Below, piece after piece: positions 1 through 8,473 of a DNA stretch of 64,000 nucleotides. Numbering within the stretch: position 1 is the stretch's first letter; each line of letters starts with the position of its first letter. Source of the stretch: Ferruginibacter sp. Its GTDB lineage: Bacteria > Bacteroidota > Bacteroidia > Chitinophagales > Chitinophagaceae. The notes beneath the pieces were generated by a model. That model saw only the letters and a list, made by a program, of their open reading frames with translations. It searched no databases and was not told where the DNA came from. Made by a program: the position numbers and the translations under genes. The stretch lies in the NCBI GenBank assembly GCA_019638485.1, contig JAHBTP010000002.1:186001-250000 (forward strand). Direction: 5' to 3'.

Positions 1-311
1 CGGCTTATGAATTAATTTCAAAAAATAATTCGGTTCAAAAAGTCCCATACCAATCTACCGGAAATCCCGGGTTAGAAATTTATCCCAATCCTGTATCCGG
101 CCCACTCAATGTTACCCTGCATGATTTTGAAGGCGAAAGAGCAACTGTCATGTTGTACAATGCGGTAGGACAATTAGTTTTAAAAGAGGAATTGCCACTC
201 ACAAACACATTTGCTTTTTGGCAGAAGAATTTATCACATCTCTCAAGTGGTGTTTACTTACTTAAAGTTATTGGTGATGGATTTTCCGCAACTAAGAAGA
301 TAATTCGGTAA
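1..311 (+). CDS. C-terminal part of a secreted protein with a T9SS sorting domain (5' partial)
   Basis: Only the last ~102 codons are inside the window, in the frame that starts at base 3 and ends with TAA at 309-311. The translation has the features of a type A T9SS C-terminal domain: a YPNPVSG turn, a VxLYNAVGQLV strand, GVYLLKV, and a basic end KKIIR. In this family the domain directs the protein through the outer membrane by the Por/T9SS machinery and is then cleaved. The functional part of the protein lies upstream and cannot be seen. Its stop codon overlaps the ATG of the lysozyme gene by one base, so the two are probably co-transcribed. Confidence 0.85.
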   Translation, partial: AYELISKNNSVQKVPYQSTGNPGLEIYPNPVSGPLNVTLHDFEGERATVMLYNAVGQLVLKEELPLTNTFAFWQKNLSHLSSGVYLLKVIGDGFSATKKIIR

Positions 312-1078
312 TGGCAACTAAAAGAAAAAAAAAGACCTGGCCGCCTATTGCTGCTGCTATTTTTTGTATTGGCATATTGTGGTTTATTATCAATTCTCTT
401 CATAGTAGAATGGAGCAATCCGGTATGCTTACTGCAAACCCGGGCGTATGGGTTGCTGTTAACTACCCTGTTCATGGAATAGATGTAAGTCATCATCAAA
501 GTAGGATAGATTGGCAAAAGGTTAGTTCTTCAAAAGTGAATGAGTCGAAGATTAAATTTGCTTTTATTCGTGCAACAAATGGGATTGAAAAGGAAGACAT
601 GTATTTTGCGCGGAATTGGAAAAAGTGTAAAGAGGTGGGAATTGCCAGAGGTGCTTACCATTATTTCAGAGCAAATGAGAATGCGAACCAACAGGCTGAT
701 TTCTTCATTCATAATGTGCAATTGCTTCCAGGTGATTTGCCGCCTGTGATAGATGTAGAAAAAACTTATGGGGTATCACAGCAGGTATTGTTAAACGGTG
801 TAACACAATGGCTGAAGCGAATTGAAACACATTATGGGGTTACGCCTATTATCTATTCTTCTACCGGATTTTATGCGCATCATCTTGAAGGATATTTTGA
901 TAAATATCCGTTTTGGGTGGCACATTATAATTTAGATACTAACATGCCGCGAACACAAAGAGGATGGCATTTTTGGCAACATTCTGAAACCGGAAGTATT
1001 CCGGGAATTAAAGGAGCTGTTGATTTCAATGTGTTTAATGGAAATAGTCAGGAGCTAAAAATGCTTCTTGTTCGTTAA
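311..1078 (+). CDS. GH25-family lysozyme (muramidase), membrane-anchored or secreted
   Basis: The 255-residue protein has a basic N-terminus, a hydrophobic segment at about residues 10-30, and a glycoside hydrolase 25 domain from about 55 to the end. Visible family motifs are GIDVSHHQ (Asp58), the FAFIRAT strand, the GAYHYF strand, VIDVE (Asp148 and Glu150, the expected catalytic acids), FWVAHY, and a final VDFNVFNG. GH25 enzymes cut the beta-1,4 bond between MurNAc and GlcNAc in peptidoglycan. A periplasmic or cell-surface role is inferred from the uncleaved-looking N-terminal helix. The ATG overlaps the stop of the upstream T9SS cargo gene. Confidence 0.88.
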   Translation: MATKRKKKTWPPIAAAIFCIGILWFIINSLHSRMEQSGMLTANPGVWVAVNYPVHGIDVSHHQSRIDWQKVSSSKVNESKIKFAFIRATNGIEKEDMYFARNWKKCKEVGIARGAYHYFRANENANQQADFFIHNVQLLPGDLPPVIDVEKTYGVSQQVLLNGVTQWLKRIETHYGVTPIIYSSTGFYAHHLEGYFDKYPFWVAHYNLDTNMPRTQRGWHFWQHSETGSIPGIKGAVDFNVFNGNSQELKMLLVR

Positions 1079-1139
1079 GGGTTAATTGCAAGATGTGACA
1101 TAGAACATATTGAGTTTAAAGCATAGTAAGAAATCTTTC

Positions 1140-1565
1140 TTAACTGCTGTGGTCGGAAATAATTTTCCAATTACCGTTAATGTTTTTGAACAATAGAGTA
1201 AAGTGTCCAAATAGGTTTCCAATACTTCTGGTTAACATCCATTTTCCTGTTACATAATAATAGATAGGGGAGAGTTTTTTTATTTCAATAACCTCAAAAG
1301 TTAGCGTTCCCATTGATTCAGCATCCGGATAATTTTTCATATAACTGTCAAAAGTAGTTTGCCAGCCATATTTTATGCCTGTTTTACCAATAAACATTAA
1401 TGAATCATTGTTCCAGTAGCCCGACATATATGTTTTTAAGTCGCCGTTATTCCATGCGGTTTCCTGATTGGATAATATTTTTCTAATCATGGTTTCTGCT
1501 GAAGATTGAGCCTCCAAATGATAAGGAAGGAAGAAGGACACAAATAGAACAAAAAGTATGCGCAT
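1140..1565 (-). CDS. SnoaL/DUF4440-like (NTF2-fold) secreted protein
   Basis: The 141-residue protein starts with a signal peptide (MRILFVLFVSFFLP, cleavage near HLEAQ-SS). The rest has the pattern of the NTF2-like DUF4440/SnoaL-like fold: an N-terminal helix with ETAWNNGDLKTYMSGYWNNDSLMFIG, then strands ending in FTLLFKNINGNWKIISDHSS. Proteins of this fold bind small ligands or act as isomerases, and no specific substrate can be read here. It is probably exported to the periplasm. The stop codon lies inside a short palindrome (TAAGAAA/TTTCTTA, about 1127-1142), a weak possible terminator between this gene and the convergent lysozyme gene. Confidence 0.75.
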   Translation of the reverse strand: MRILFVLFVSFFLPYHLEAQSSAETMIRKILSNQETAWNNGDLKTYMSGYWNNDSLMFIGKTGIKYGWQTTFDSYMKNYPDAESMGTLTFEVIEIKKLSPIYYYVTGKWMLTRSIGNLFGHFTLLFKNINGNWKIISDHSS

Positions 1566-1590
1566 TTTTTTCTTTAAGATAAGAAAAAAA

Positions 1591-1980
1591 TTAATGAGTA
1601 TGGTGGATGGATGAACAGCGACTCTTATGGCAAAACCTGTAGTTTTGAAAATGTGCGTAAATGATAGCAGTTACAGCAAGTAGTAATAAAACAGTTTCGT
1701 AGTTGCGAAAGAATTGTTTTGCAATTAAAAAAATAGCTCCAATCGTAAATATCAATACAGGAAGTGGATTGCGGTGATGTTTAATATAACCATGCTTAAG
1801 CGCATATATCCCAATGCCAATGGCCAAAAGAATCATAAACCACTCAAATGAGGGGTCATGAATAATATTAATTCCAAAAATAGGAAGTGAACTGAGCAGC
1901 GCCGGCAGTAATGCACAGTGTATTGCACAAGCTACCGAGGTGATTATTCCCAAGCCATCCCAATTCGCCTTTAATTTCAT
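1591..1980 (-). CDS. MerC-domain inner-membrane protein
   Basis: The 129-residue protein has about four transmembrane helices and the MerC signature near its start, ACAIHCALLPALLSSLP, with Cys18 and Cys22 in the first helix. The C-terminus is Cys/His-rich (CHKSRCSSIHHTH). MerC proteins were named for mercury transport, but in Bacteroidota these short homologs commonly occur beside Fur-family regulators and are thought to handle another metal, so mercury transport should not be assumed. The gene is divergent from the SCO1-like gene, and a strong palindrome overlaps its promoter (2001-2017). Confidence 0.8.
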   Translation of the reverse strand: MKLKANWDGLGIITSVACAIHCALLPALLSSLPIFGINIIHDPSFEWFMILLAIGIGIYALKHGYIKHHRNPLPVLIFTIGAIFLIAKQFFRNYETVLLLLAVTAIIYAHFQNYRFCHKSRCSSIHHTH

Positions 1981-1987
1981 AAGTGGA

Positions 1988-2018
1988 CAAAAGTACTAAT
2001 TTGCAATAATGTTGCAAA
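1988..2018 (-). promoter_or_regulatory. Promoter of the MerC-domain gene
   Basis: On the minus strand a TTTG (-33, bases 2018-2015) is followed by 19 bases and TACTTTTG (-7, bases 1995-1988). This matches the Bacteroidota primary-sigma consensus TTTG-N19/20-TAnnTTTG. Transcription would start about 3-5 bases upstream of the ATG at 1980, so the leader is very short. The palindrome at 2001-2017 occupies the spacer and the -33 element. Confidence 0.65.
2001..2017. promoter_or_regulatory. Palindromic operator candidate TTGCAA-N5-TTGCAA
   Basis: Two copies of the self-complementary hexamer TTGCAA are separated by TAATG, giving a 17-base palindrome. It covers the spacer and -33 box of the MerC promoter and lies about 50 bases upstream of the SCO1-like -7 box. 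A Fur-family repressor gene lies 0.8 kb downstream, which makes it the obvious candidate to bind here. That link is inference. Confidence 0.5.
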
Positions 2019-2067
2019 AAAAATAACTAAAAATGGTTTTAAAATAAATATTGCCCAAACTACATTG

Positions 2068-2075
2068 TACCTTTG
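2068..2075 (+). promoter_or_regulatory. -7 box of the SCO1-like/Fur operon
   Basis: TACCTTTG matches TAnnTTTG and lies 17 bases before the ATG at 2093. No convincing TTG -33 box stands at the standard distance, so activation or a weak promoter is possible. Confidence 0.5.
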
Positions 2076-2092
2076 CCCCAAAATAGTGGGGT

Positions 2093-2770
2093 ATGAAAAA
2101 AGTTTGGATTTATGTCATTTTCTTTTTGGCACTTACCGGATTGTTTATGTTCTATGTGCTTAAAGATTACGATTTTTCACGCTCTAAACTTGCAGTTATC
2201 AATCAGGCAGTCCCGGCATTTTCTTTTATAGATCAGGATGGGAAGCAGATTACCAATAAAACAGTTCAGAACAAAGTATATGTAGCAGAATATTTTTTTA
2301 CAACCTGCAAAGGTATTTGCCCCAAAATGAATGCTAATATGCGGCGTGTTTTTGAAACGTTTAAAGACGAGCCGGGTTTTATGATACTATCTCATACGTG
2401 TATGCCTGAAACTGATAGTGTGCCGGTTTTGAAGTTGTATGAAAAAAAGATGCTTATTTCAAAATTAGTTCGGAGAAATGATGGATCGTATTCTTTTTCC
2501 GGTGTTATGGATAAGCCGCTCGCGGAAAATAAAAACTGGTTTTTTCTCACCGGAGAAAAAGGTGATTTATATAAACTTGCCCGCAGCGGTTATATGATTG
2601 ATAATGGTAAGCCGGACACCTCTCAACTAAAAGATCAGTTTATTCATACTCAGTTTTTTGCCTTGGTAGATAAGCAAGGAAGAGTTAGGGGAATTTATGA
2701 TGGGCTCTTAAGTGATGAAGTTGATCAGCTGATGCTGGATATACAAACCTTGCTGGCTGAAAGAGTTTAG
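2093..2770 (+). CDS. SCO1/SenC-family thioredoxin-fold protein
   Basis: The 225-residue protein has an N-terminal membrane anchor (residues 4-22) and a thioredoxin-like SCO domain. The copper-binding motif is TCKGICPKM (Cys72 and Cys76, CxxxC), and the expected distal His is in FIHTQFFAL (about residue 185). SCO proteins deliver copper to, or reduce, the CuA site of cytochrome oxidase in the periplasm. The gene is followed after 24 bases by a Fur-family regulator and is divergent from a MerC-like gene, so this copy may belong to a metal-response group rather than to a cox operon. No oxidase genes are nearby. Confidence 0.85.
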   Translation: MKKVWIYVIFFLALTGLFMFYVLKDYDFSRSKLAVINQAVPAFSFIDQDGKQITNKTVQNKVYVAEYFFTTCKGICPKMNANMRRVFETFKDEPGFMILSHTCMPETDSVPVLKLYEKKMLISKLVRRNDGSYSFSGVMDKPLAENKNWFFLTGEKGDLYKLARSGYMIDNGKPDTSQLKDQFIHTQFFALVDKQGRVRGIYDGLLSDEVDQLMLDIQTLLAERV

Positions 2771-2794
2771 CTTGGTAATTTTAAAAATTATGTT

Positions 2795-3226
2795 ATGAGT
2801 AGCTCAACTGCTGATATTGACATCTTACGTAAAAATGGGTTACATGTTACGGATAGTCGGAGAGTGATTTTAAATCTCTTTCTTAAATACGATGGTGCAC
2901 TTGCCCATGCAGATATTGAAAAGTATTCATCTTCCTTATATGATAGAGTTACCGTGTACAGAACTTTGCAAACGTTTCTTGAGAAAGGTATTGTACATTT
3001 AGTCCCCACTGTTGATAATGCTACATTGTATGCTTTATGTAAACATAATTGTATTGAAGGGCATCACTATGATAATCATGTACATTTTATCTGTTCACAT
3101 TGCAACAAAACCAGCTGCCTTGATGATATAGATGTTCCGGAGGTAAAATTACCGAGAGGCTTTAGGCCATTGCACGCTGCTATGATTATTTCCGGTATTT
3201 GTAAAATGTGTAAGAGTTCTAATTGA
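2795..3226 (+). CDS. Fur-family metal-dependent transcriptional repressor
   Basis: The 143-residue protein has an N-terminal winged helix (DILRKNGLHVTDSRRVIL, then DRVTVYRTLQTFLEKGIV) and a dimerisation domain. A His-rich hinge (residues 84-97) is followed by structural-zinc cysteines C100xxC103 and C136xxC139. The layout is that of Fur, Zur or PerR. The motifs seen do not decide between iron, zinc and peroxide sensing. It is probably co-transcribed with the SCO1-like gene. The natural target is the TTGCAA palindrome at 2001-2017, which would make this an autoregulated metal locus. The stop overlaps the end of the convergent peptidase gene by 8 bases. Confidence 0.88.
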   Translation: MSSSTADIDILRKNGLHVTDSRRVILNLFLKYDGALAHADIEKYSSSLYDRVTVYRTLQTFLEKGIVHLVPTVDNATLYALCKHNCIEGHHYDNHVHFICSHCNKTSCLDDIDVPEVKLPRGFRPLHAAMIISGICKMCKSSN

Positions 3227-4940
3227 GTTTTTCCCACTCTTCCTTTACAAACGTTATAAGCTGCTTTATTTTATTTGAAGAGAAATCTAATTCAAGTCCG
3301 GCTGCTTTAAATAATGCAGGAAGTGTTTTAGTTCCTCCAAGACTTAATGCGTTACAATAATTCTCCAATGCTTGTTTTGGATTATTCCTATACTGCATCC
3401 ACATCCCAATTGCTCCAAGTTGAGCAATCCCATATTCAATATAATAGAATGGAACTTCAAAAAGATGAAGCTGTCTTTGCCAGGAGTTTTCTCTGTATTG
3501 CTCAAGGTTTGAATAATCTACAATGTTGTCAGTATAGGATAGTAATATCTTTTTCCAGGCTTCTGTTCTTTCGTCTAAAGTATGACCGGGATAGCTGTAC
3601 AACCAATGTTGAAATTCGTCTATGGTAGCAATCCATGGGAAGATTGAAATTACACGCTCAAGTTGATAGCGCTTTGCCCTTCTCAAATCATCTCTATTTG
3701 GAAAGAAAACATCCCAATGGTCCATAGTGAATAATTCCATTGACATACTGGCCACTTCTGCAAACTCCATTGGATAATCTTTAAATCCTGATAATTCCAG
3801 TGGATGAGAAAGGAATGAATGAATGGCATGGCCACCCTCGTGTACCATAGTGATTACATCCTGCATTTGCCCCGCAGCATTCATAAAAATAAAGGGAGCT
3901 CCCGATTCAGCTAATGGACAATTGTAACCCCCGGGTGCCTTTCCTTTCCTGTTGTCTAAATCGAGGTGCTTCATGTCCTTCATTTTTTGAAGACATTGTG
4001 AAAAAAAGGGATCTAACCGGTTAAAACATTGTATTGTCTTATCTAATAGCTCATCAGCATGAGAAAAAGGATGAAGAGGCTGCACTCCTTCCGGCTGCGC
4101 ATCTAAGTCCCAAGGCCTTAGCGTTTCAAAATGAAGTTGCTTTTTCTTTTCGGAAAAAATATCATCTACCAATGGAAGTACGTGTTCTTTTACCGCTTGA
4201 TGAAAATTGAAACAATCTTTAGGGGTGTAATCGAATCGCCCTAATTCTTTAAAACGATAGCTCGTATAATTATCAAAGTCAGCTTGTAAAGCCATTTGGT
4301 TTCGAAGTGAAAGTAGCTTATCAAACAGGGTATTTAATTTGTCTTTGTCCACACTGCGCCGAAGTTGAATTTTATTATATACCAATTCTCTCAGGCTTCT
4401 ATCAGGATTTTCTAAGAATTTTGCAGCTTGTTGCAGCGTATATTCGTTACCGTTAATATCTACAACCATTGCGCCGGTAATTTGGCCATATTGTTGTTGA
4501 AGTACAGCGCTCTCTGCCTGAAGAGGGATGTTTTCTTCTCGGTATATTTCTATATTCTTTTTTATATTCCTTAAAAAAGTAAAATATTTTGCTTCGGATA
4601 ATTCAGCTAAAAACGGACTATTTAATAATTTTTTGTTCAGCTCATCCGCATAAGGTTGAATGTGAGGCTGAATTTCCATTACAAAGAAATTAAAATCTTC
4701 TTCCAGTTTTTTATTTTCCGTATCGCAAGTCATTTTAATTTGCCGCCAGCATGCATCTTCACTAATAGCGGCTTCCAGCTCACTTTGATCTTTTAACCAT
4801 TGTTCCAATGATTGCTTGCTTTCAATTGGCCTTTTAAGTAATTCTTTAAAATAAGGTTCAATTACCTCGCGGTTAATAGGAATGAAATCTGCCGGAAGAT
4901 AGGTGCGCGGCAGCCTTTGAATATTGGCTGAGTATTGCAT
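3219..4940 (-). CDS. M3-family metallopeptidase (oligoendopeptidase F type)
   Basis: The 573-residue protein has no signal peptide, so it should be cytoplasmic. The zinc site is MVHEGGHAIHSF (HExxH at about residues 366-370), with a downstream glutamate region EFAEVASMSMELF as in M3 enzymes. The length and the LGRFDYTPKDCF and FYYIEYGIAQLGAIGMW blocks fit the oligoendopeptidase F/PepF group, which cleaves short peptides during peptide turnover. The gene converges on the Fur-family gene with 8 bases of overlap. The next gene upstream (DUF5606) is in the same direction, 24 bases away, so an operon is plausible. Confidence 0.9.
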   Translation of the reverse strand: MQYSANIQRLPRTYLPADFIPINREVIEPYFKELLKRPIESKQSLEQWLKDQSELEAAISEDACWRQIKMTCDTENKKLEEDFNFFVMEIQPHIQPYADELNKKLLNSPFLAELSEAKYFTFLRNIKKNIEIYREENIPLQAESAVLQQQYGQITGAMVVDINGNEYTLQQAAKFLENPDRSLRELVYNKIQLRRSVDKDKLNTLFDKLLSLRNQMALQADFDNYTSYRFKELGRFDYTPKDCFNFHQAVKEHVLPLVDDIFSEKKKQLHFETLRPWDLDAQPEGVQPLHPFSHADELLDKTIQCFNRLDPFFSQCLQKMKDMKHLDLDNRKGKAPGGYNCPLAESGAPFIFMNAAGQMQDVITMVHEGGHAIHSFLSHPLELSGFKDYPMEFAEVASMSMELFTMDHWDVFFPNRDDLRRAKRYQLERVISIFPWIATIDEFQHWLYSYPGHTLDERTEAWKKILLSYTDNIVDYSNLEQYRENSWQRQLHLFEVPFYYIEYGIAQLGAIGMWMQYRNNPKQALENYCNALSLGGTKTLPALFKAAGLELDFSSNKIKQLITFVKEEWEKLN

Positions 4941-4964
4941 GGTTGAAAAAGTGGAATGAGATAA

Positions 4965-5474
4965 TCACGCCATCTTACGCGGCGCATTAACTTTTTTTGC
5001 AGGTGCATTTTTTACTGAAGCAGCCTTAGGTTCTACAACCGGTTTGTTTGTTACCTTTTTGCCCTCTGCTTCGTTATCGTGATGATCTTCACTCTTTTTT
5101 ATGGTGATGTTGTTGTTGGTAATAATATTATACCAACGCACCATTTTTTTCATATCACTCATATATACACGATCAAAATCTAAGTCAGGAAGAACTTTTT
5201 CAAAATAAGCCTTAAGTGCTTCAGGCTTTTCTTTATCTCCCGGAATCGCCTCATTGCTTCCTTGCATAGCTAAAAAAACATCAGCAAGGTTTATATTTTC
5301 CTTTATAGTGTAAACTTCAATGCTTTCCAGATGAGAAAACTGGTGGATACGGTTTGATACAAATTTTGTTGATTTATCCTCTAATGATCTTACCACGCCA
5401 CCCTCTGTGCGAGACGAAACGAGTTCAAATAAACCACCAAGCCCGGTTACTGTTACTAATTTATTGTAATCCAT
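4965..5474 (-). CDS. DUF5606-family protein
   Basis: The 169-residue protein begins MDYNKLVTVTGLGGLFELVSS and has the conserved block GGVVRSLEDKSTKFVSNRIHQ, both typical of the Bacteroidota family DUF5606. A longer reading frame opens at 5519, but the family normally starts at the MDYNK methionine, so the start at 5474 is preferred. The folded part ends near residue 125. The rest is a low-complexity Lys/Ala/Pro tail (KPVVEPKAASVKNAPAKK), often seen in nucleic-acid-binding or disordered tails. The biochemical function is unknown. Confidence 0.75.
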   Translation of the reverse strand: MDYNKLVTVTGLGGLFELVSSRTEGGVVRSLEDKSTKFVSNRIHQFSHLESIEVYTIKENINLADVFLAMQGSNEAIPGDKEKPEALKAYFEKVLPDLDFDRVYMSDMKKMVRWYNIITNNNITIKKSEDHHDNEAEGKKVTNKPVVEPKAASVKNAPAKKVNAPRKMA

Positions 5475-5617
5475 ATAAGTAAAACGATTTAAATCTGCAA
5501 GATAGTTGTATATAATCAATTTTTGTTATTGTATTAAAAGTTAAAGTTTTTTTAAAGCCCCAATTTAGCCGAAGGTTTTTTAATCTTAACACGTCTAACA
5601 CTGATAAAGTTATTTTC

Positions 5618-8443
5618 ATGAAAAAAGGCTTAGCTATTTTGATGATCTTGGGACTCTTTGGATTAGGTTCACAAGCACAAAACCTAAAAATTTCTGGTTT
5701 ATTAATTGATGATAGTACACACATGCCTCTTTCCGGGGCAACAGTTTCTTTATTGTTGCAAAAAGACTCTTCTGAAGTGAAGAGTGTTCTCTCGGATACT
5801 AGGGGTTATTTTGAGCTGAATAATTTAAGTCCGGATAGCTTCATTGTTTCAATTACCTATGTTGATTATCAACAATATCTTTCGTTTGTTACATTACATA
5901 ATACAGATCGCGATTTAGGCCAACTGAGTTTATTAAAGCGTGGTACTGATTTAGCAGTGGTAACAGTGGTGTCAAAGGCTCCTCCGGTTATTCAAAAGGG
6001 TGATACAACACAATATAGTGCCAGCCAATATAAGGTAAATGCGGATGCAACAACTGAGGATTTGATTAAAAAAATGCCGGGAATTACAGTAGATAAATCC
6101 GGAACGGTAACTGCTCAGGGAGAGCAAGTTAAAAATGTAACGGTTGATGGTAAACGCTTTTTTGGGGATGATGCTACTGCTGCTATTAAAAACCTTCCGG
6201 CTGAGGTAGTAGATAAAATTCAGGTATTTGACCGCTTGAGCGACCAGGCACAGTTTACCGGATTTGATGATGGTAGCGGACAACGATCTATTAATATTGT
6301 AACTAAGACCGGGATGCGCACCGGACAGTTTGGGCGAGTATATGCCGGCGGAGGAACCGATGAGCGATATTCAGCCGGGGGAAATGTTAGTTTTTTTAAG
6401 GGGGAGCGTAGATTGTCTTTTATTGGTTTGTTTAATAATGTAAATCAACAAAATTTTGGCTCCGAAGATTTATTGGGAATAAGTGGTGGTGGAAGAGGAG
6501 GTTTTAGGGGAGGAGGAGGTGGTTTTTTTGTAGGACAACAAAGTGGTATTAGCCGAACCCTTGCTGTTGGGGTTAATTATGGAGATAAGTGGGGGAAAAA
6601 GTTAGAAGTTACCGGAAGTTATTTTTTCAACGCCGCAAAAAATAATAACAACCAATTTTCTAATGCTCAATATTTTTTGGTAGATACAGCTACCCAGTTA
6701 TATGATGAGGGAAATTTATCCGGTTCTGAAAATTTTAATAACCGTATAAATATGCGCTTTGAATATAAATTAGACTCTGCTAATTCTTTTATCTTCTCTC
6801 CATCAGTAAGCTTTCAGAATAATGATGGAGATAATTCAGTAGATGGCGTACGATATTACACACTTAGTGATTTAATAAGCCGAACTGCTTATTCTCGTAA
6901 TTCAGACGCAAAAGGCTTCAATGCCAATAATAATTTATTATATCGTCATTCATTTCCCAAAAAAGGACGTACACTATCTGTTAACCTGAACTTAGGATTA
7001 AACAAACGCGGTTCAGACACTTATTTGAATTCTGTAAATGAATTTTTTAATTCTTCCTTTTTGAATGATACTATCCAACAATACACTAACCTGGATGTGA
7101 AAGGCCAAAGCTATGGCGCAAATATTTCTTATACAGAGCCGGTTGGCAAGAAAGGACAGCTCCAATTTAGCTACGCTCCAAACCTTAACAAAAACTCTTC
7201 AGATCAAGAAGTCTTACAGTTTGATAACAGTCAACATAAGTATAGCATTTTCGATACAACACTTTCCAATAGATTTGATAATCGGGTAACAACAAATACA
7301 GCAGGAATAAATTATCGGATAGGTGACAAAGACGGGTCGTTTATGATTGGGTTATCCTATAAAAATCTAAATCTTTATAGTGAGCAGATTTTTCCCGTTG
7401 CCACCACTGTAGATAAATCTTTTAATAATTTGCTACCGAATTTAATGTGGCGTAAGAAATTAAATGCCCGCGAAAATATCAGGGTGTTTTATCGTGCATC
7501 TACAAGTGCGCCATCTGTCAACCAACTTCAGAATGTAATTGACAATAACAACCCACTTTTCATTACTACCGGAAACCCTGATCTAAAACAACAATATTCA
7601 AATATGCTTTCTGTGCGATATACTTTTACGAATACAGGAAAAGGGAAAAGTTTTATTGCCAATATATTTATGCAGCAGGCAAGTGATTATCTTGCTAATG
7701 CAACTTACATTGCTTCTTCAGATTCTATAATTGGGAATAATATAATCTTACCCAGAGGGGCTCAATTAACCAAGCCGGTTAACGTGAACGGGTATTTGAG
7801 TTTGCGCTCTTTCCTAACTTATGCCACTCCAATAAAAGCAATTAAGTCTAATATCAATCTTAATGGTGGATTTTCTTGGTCTAAAACGCCCGGAATGGTT
7901 AATAAGGTGAAAAGTATTTCAGACAACTTTGGTTATTCAGGTGGGGTTGTATTGTCAAGTAATGTTAGTCAGTATGTAGATTTTACGCTATCATACAATG
8001 CTTCTATTAATAATGTAAAGAATACGATTCAACCTCAATTAAATAACAATTATGTAAATCAATCTGCAGGAATACAGGTAAACCTGTTGTCAAAAACAGG
8101 CTGGTTTGTGCAAAATGATGTGTCAAATATTTCCTATTCAGGAATGAGTGATGGATTCAATCAGTCATTTTGGATGTGGAATGCCGCTGTTGGAAAAAAG
8201 TTTTTAAAGAATCAAGCCGGTGAATTGAAACTTTCTGTTTATGATTTACTGAAGCAAAACAGAAGTATTACCAGAACGGTAACGGATAGTTATGTTGAAG
8301 ATGTGCAAAGTGCGGTGTTAACTCAATATTTCATGCTTACTTTTTCTTATCGGTTACGCAATTTTGGAGTCCCTCCACAAAAGAACAATAATATGCGCGG
8401 CATGCCAATGCATGGGGGAGGAGGAGGGTTTCGTCCCTTTTAA
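5618..8443 (+). CDS. TonB-receptor-like outer-membrane beta-barrel protein (OMP_b-brl type) with carboxypeptidase-regulatory-like domain
   Basis: The 941-residue protein has a signal peptide (cleavage after GSQAQ, about residue 21) and a CarboxypepD_reg-like beta-sandwich (about 22-110). A plug-like region follows (about 120-230; DATTEDLIKKMPGITVD and VDGKRFFGDD), then a large C-terminal barrel. Two glycine-rich stretches stand out, at about 288-303 and at the extreme C-terminus (GGGGGFRPF). It resembles SusC/TonB relatives but belongs to the outer-membrane-beta-barrel subgroup, and the substrate is unknown. It is followed after 30 bases by an ECF sigma factor gene, so it may report an envelope signal or be part of that regulon. 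Confidence 0.85.
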   Translation: MKKGLAILMILGLFGLGSQAQNLKISGLLIDDSTHMPLSGATVSLLLQKDSSEVKSVLSDTRGYFELNNLSPDSFIVSITYVDYQQYLSFVTLHNTDRDLGQLSLLKRGTDLAVVTVVSKAPPVIQKGDTTQYSASQYKVNADATTEDLIKKMPGITVDKSGTVTAQGEQVKNVTVDGKRFFGDDATAAIKNLPAEVVDKIQVFDRLSDQAQFTGFDDGSGQRSINIVTKTGMRTGQFGRVYAGGGTDERYSAGGNVSFFKGERRLSFIGLFNNVNQQNFGSEDLLGISGGGRGGFRGGGGGFFVGQQSGISRTLAVGVNYGDKWGKKLEVTGSYFFNAAKNNNNQFSNAQYFLVDTATQLYDEGNLSGSENFNNRINMRFEYKLDSANSFIFSPSVSFQNNDGDNSVDGVRYYTLSDLISRTAYSRNSDAKGFNANNNLLYRHSFPKKGRTLSVNLNLGLNKRGSDTYLNSVNEFFNSSFLNDTIQQYTNLDVKGQSYGANISYTEPVGKKGQLQFSYAPNLNKNSSDQEVLQFDNSQHKYSIFDTTLSNRFDNRVTTNTAGINYRIGDKDGSFMIGLSYKNLNLYSEQIFPVATTVDKSFNNLLPNLMWRKKLNARENIRVFYRASTSAPSVNQLQNVIDNNNPLFITTGNPDLKQQYSNMLSVRYTFTNTGKGKSFIANIFMQQASDYLANATYIASSDSIIGNNIILPRGAQLTKPVNVNGYLSLRSFLTYATPIKAIKSNINLNGGFSWSKTPGMVNKVKSISDNFGYSGGVVLSSNVSQYVDFTLSYNASINNVKNTIQPQLNNNYVNQSAGIQVNLLSKTGWFVQNDVSNISYSGMSDGFNQSFWMWNAAVGKKFLKNQAGELKLSVYDLLKQNRSITRTVTDSYVEDVQSAVLTQYFMLTFSYRLRNFGVPPQKNNNMRGMPMHGGGGGFRPF

Positions 8444-8473
8444 TTACTTTTAAAAGGAATTAAATAATGAGTA

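Noticed and set aside
1591..1980. Mercury resistance transporter as a specific call
   Set aside because: No merA, merR or merP nearby; the neighbour is a Fur-family regulator, so only a MerC-domain protein is claimed.
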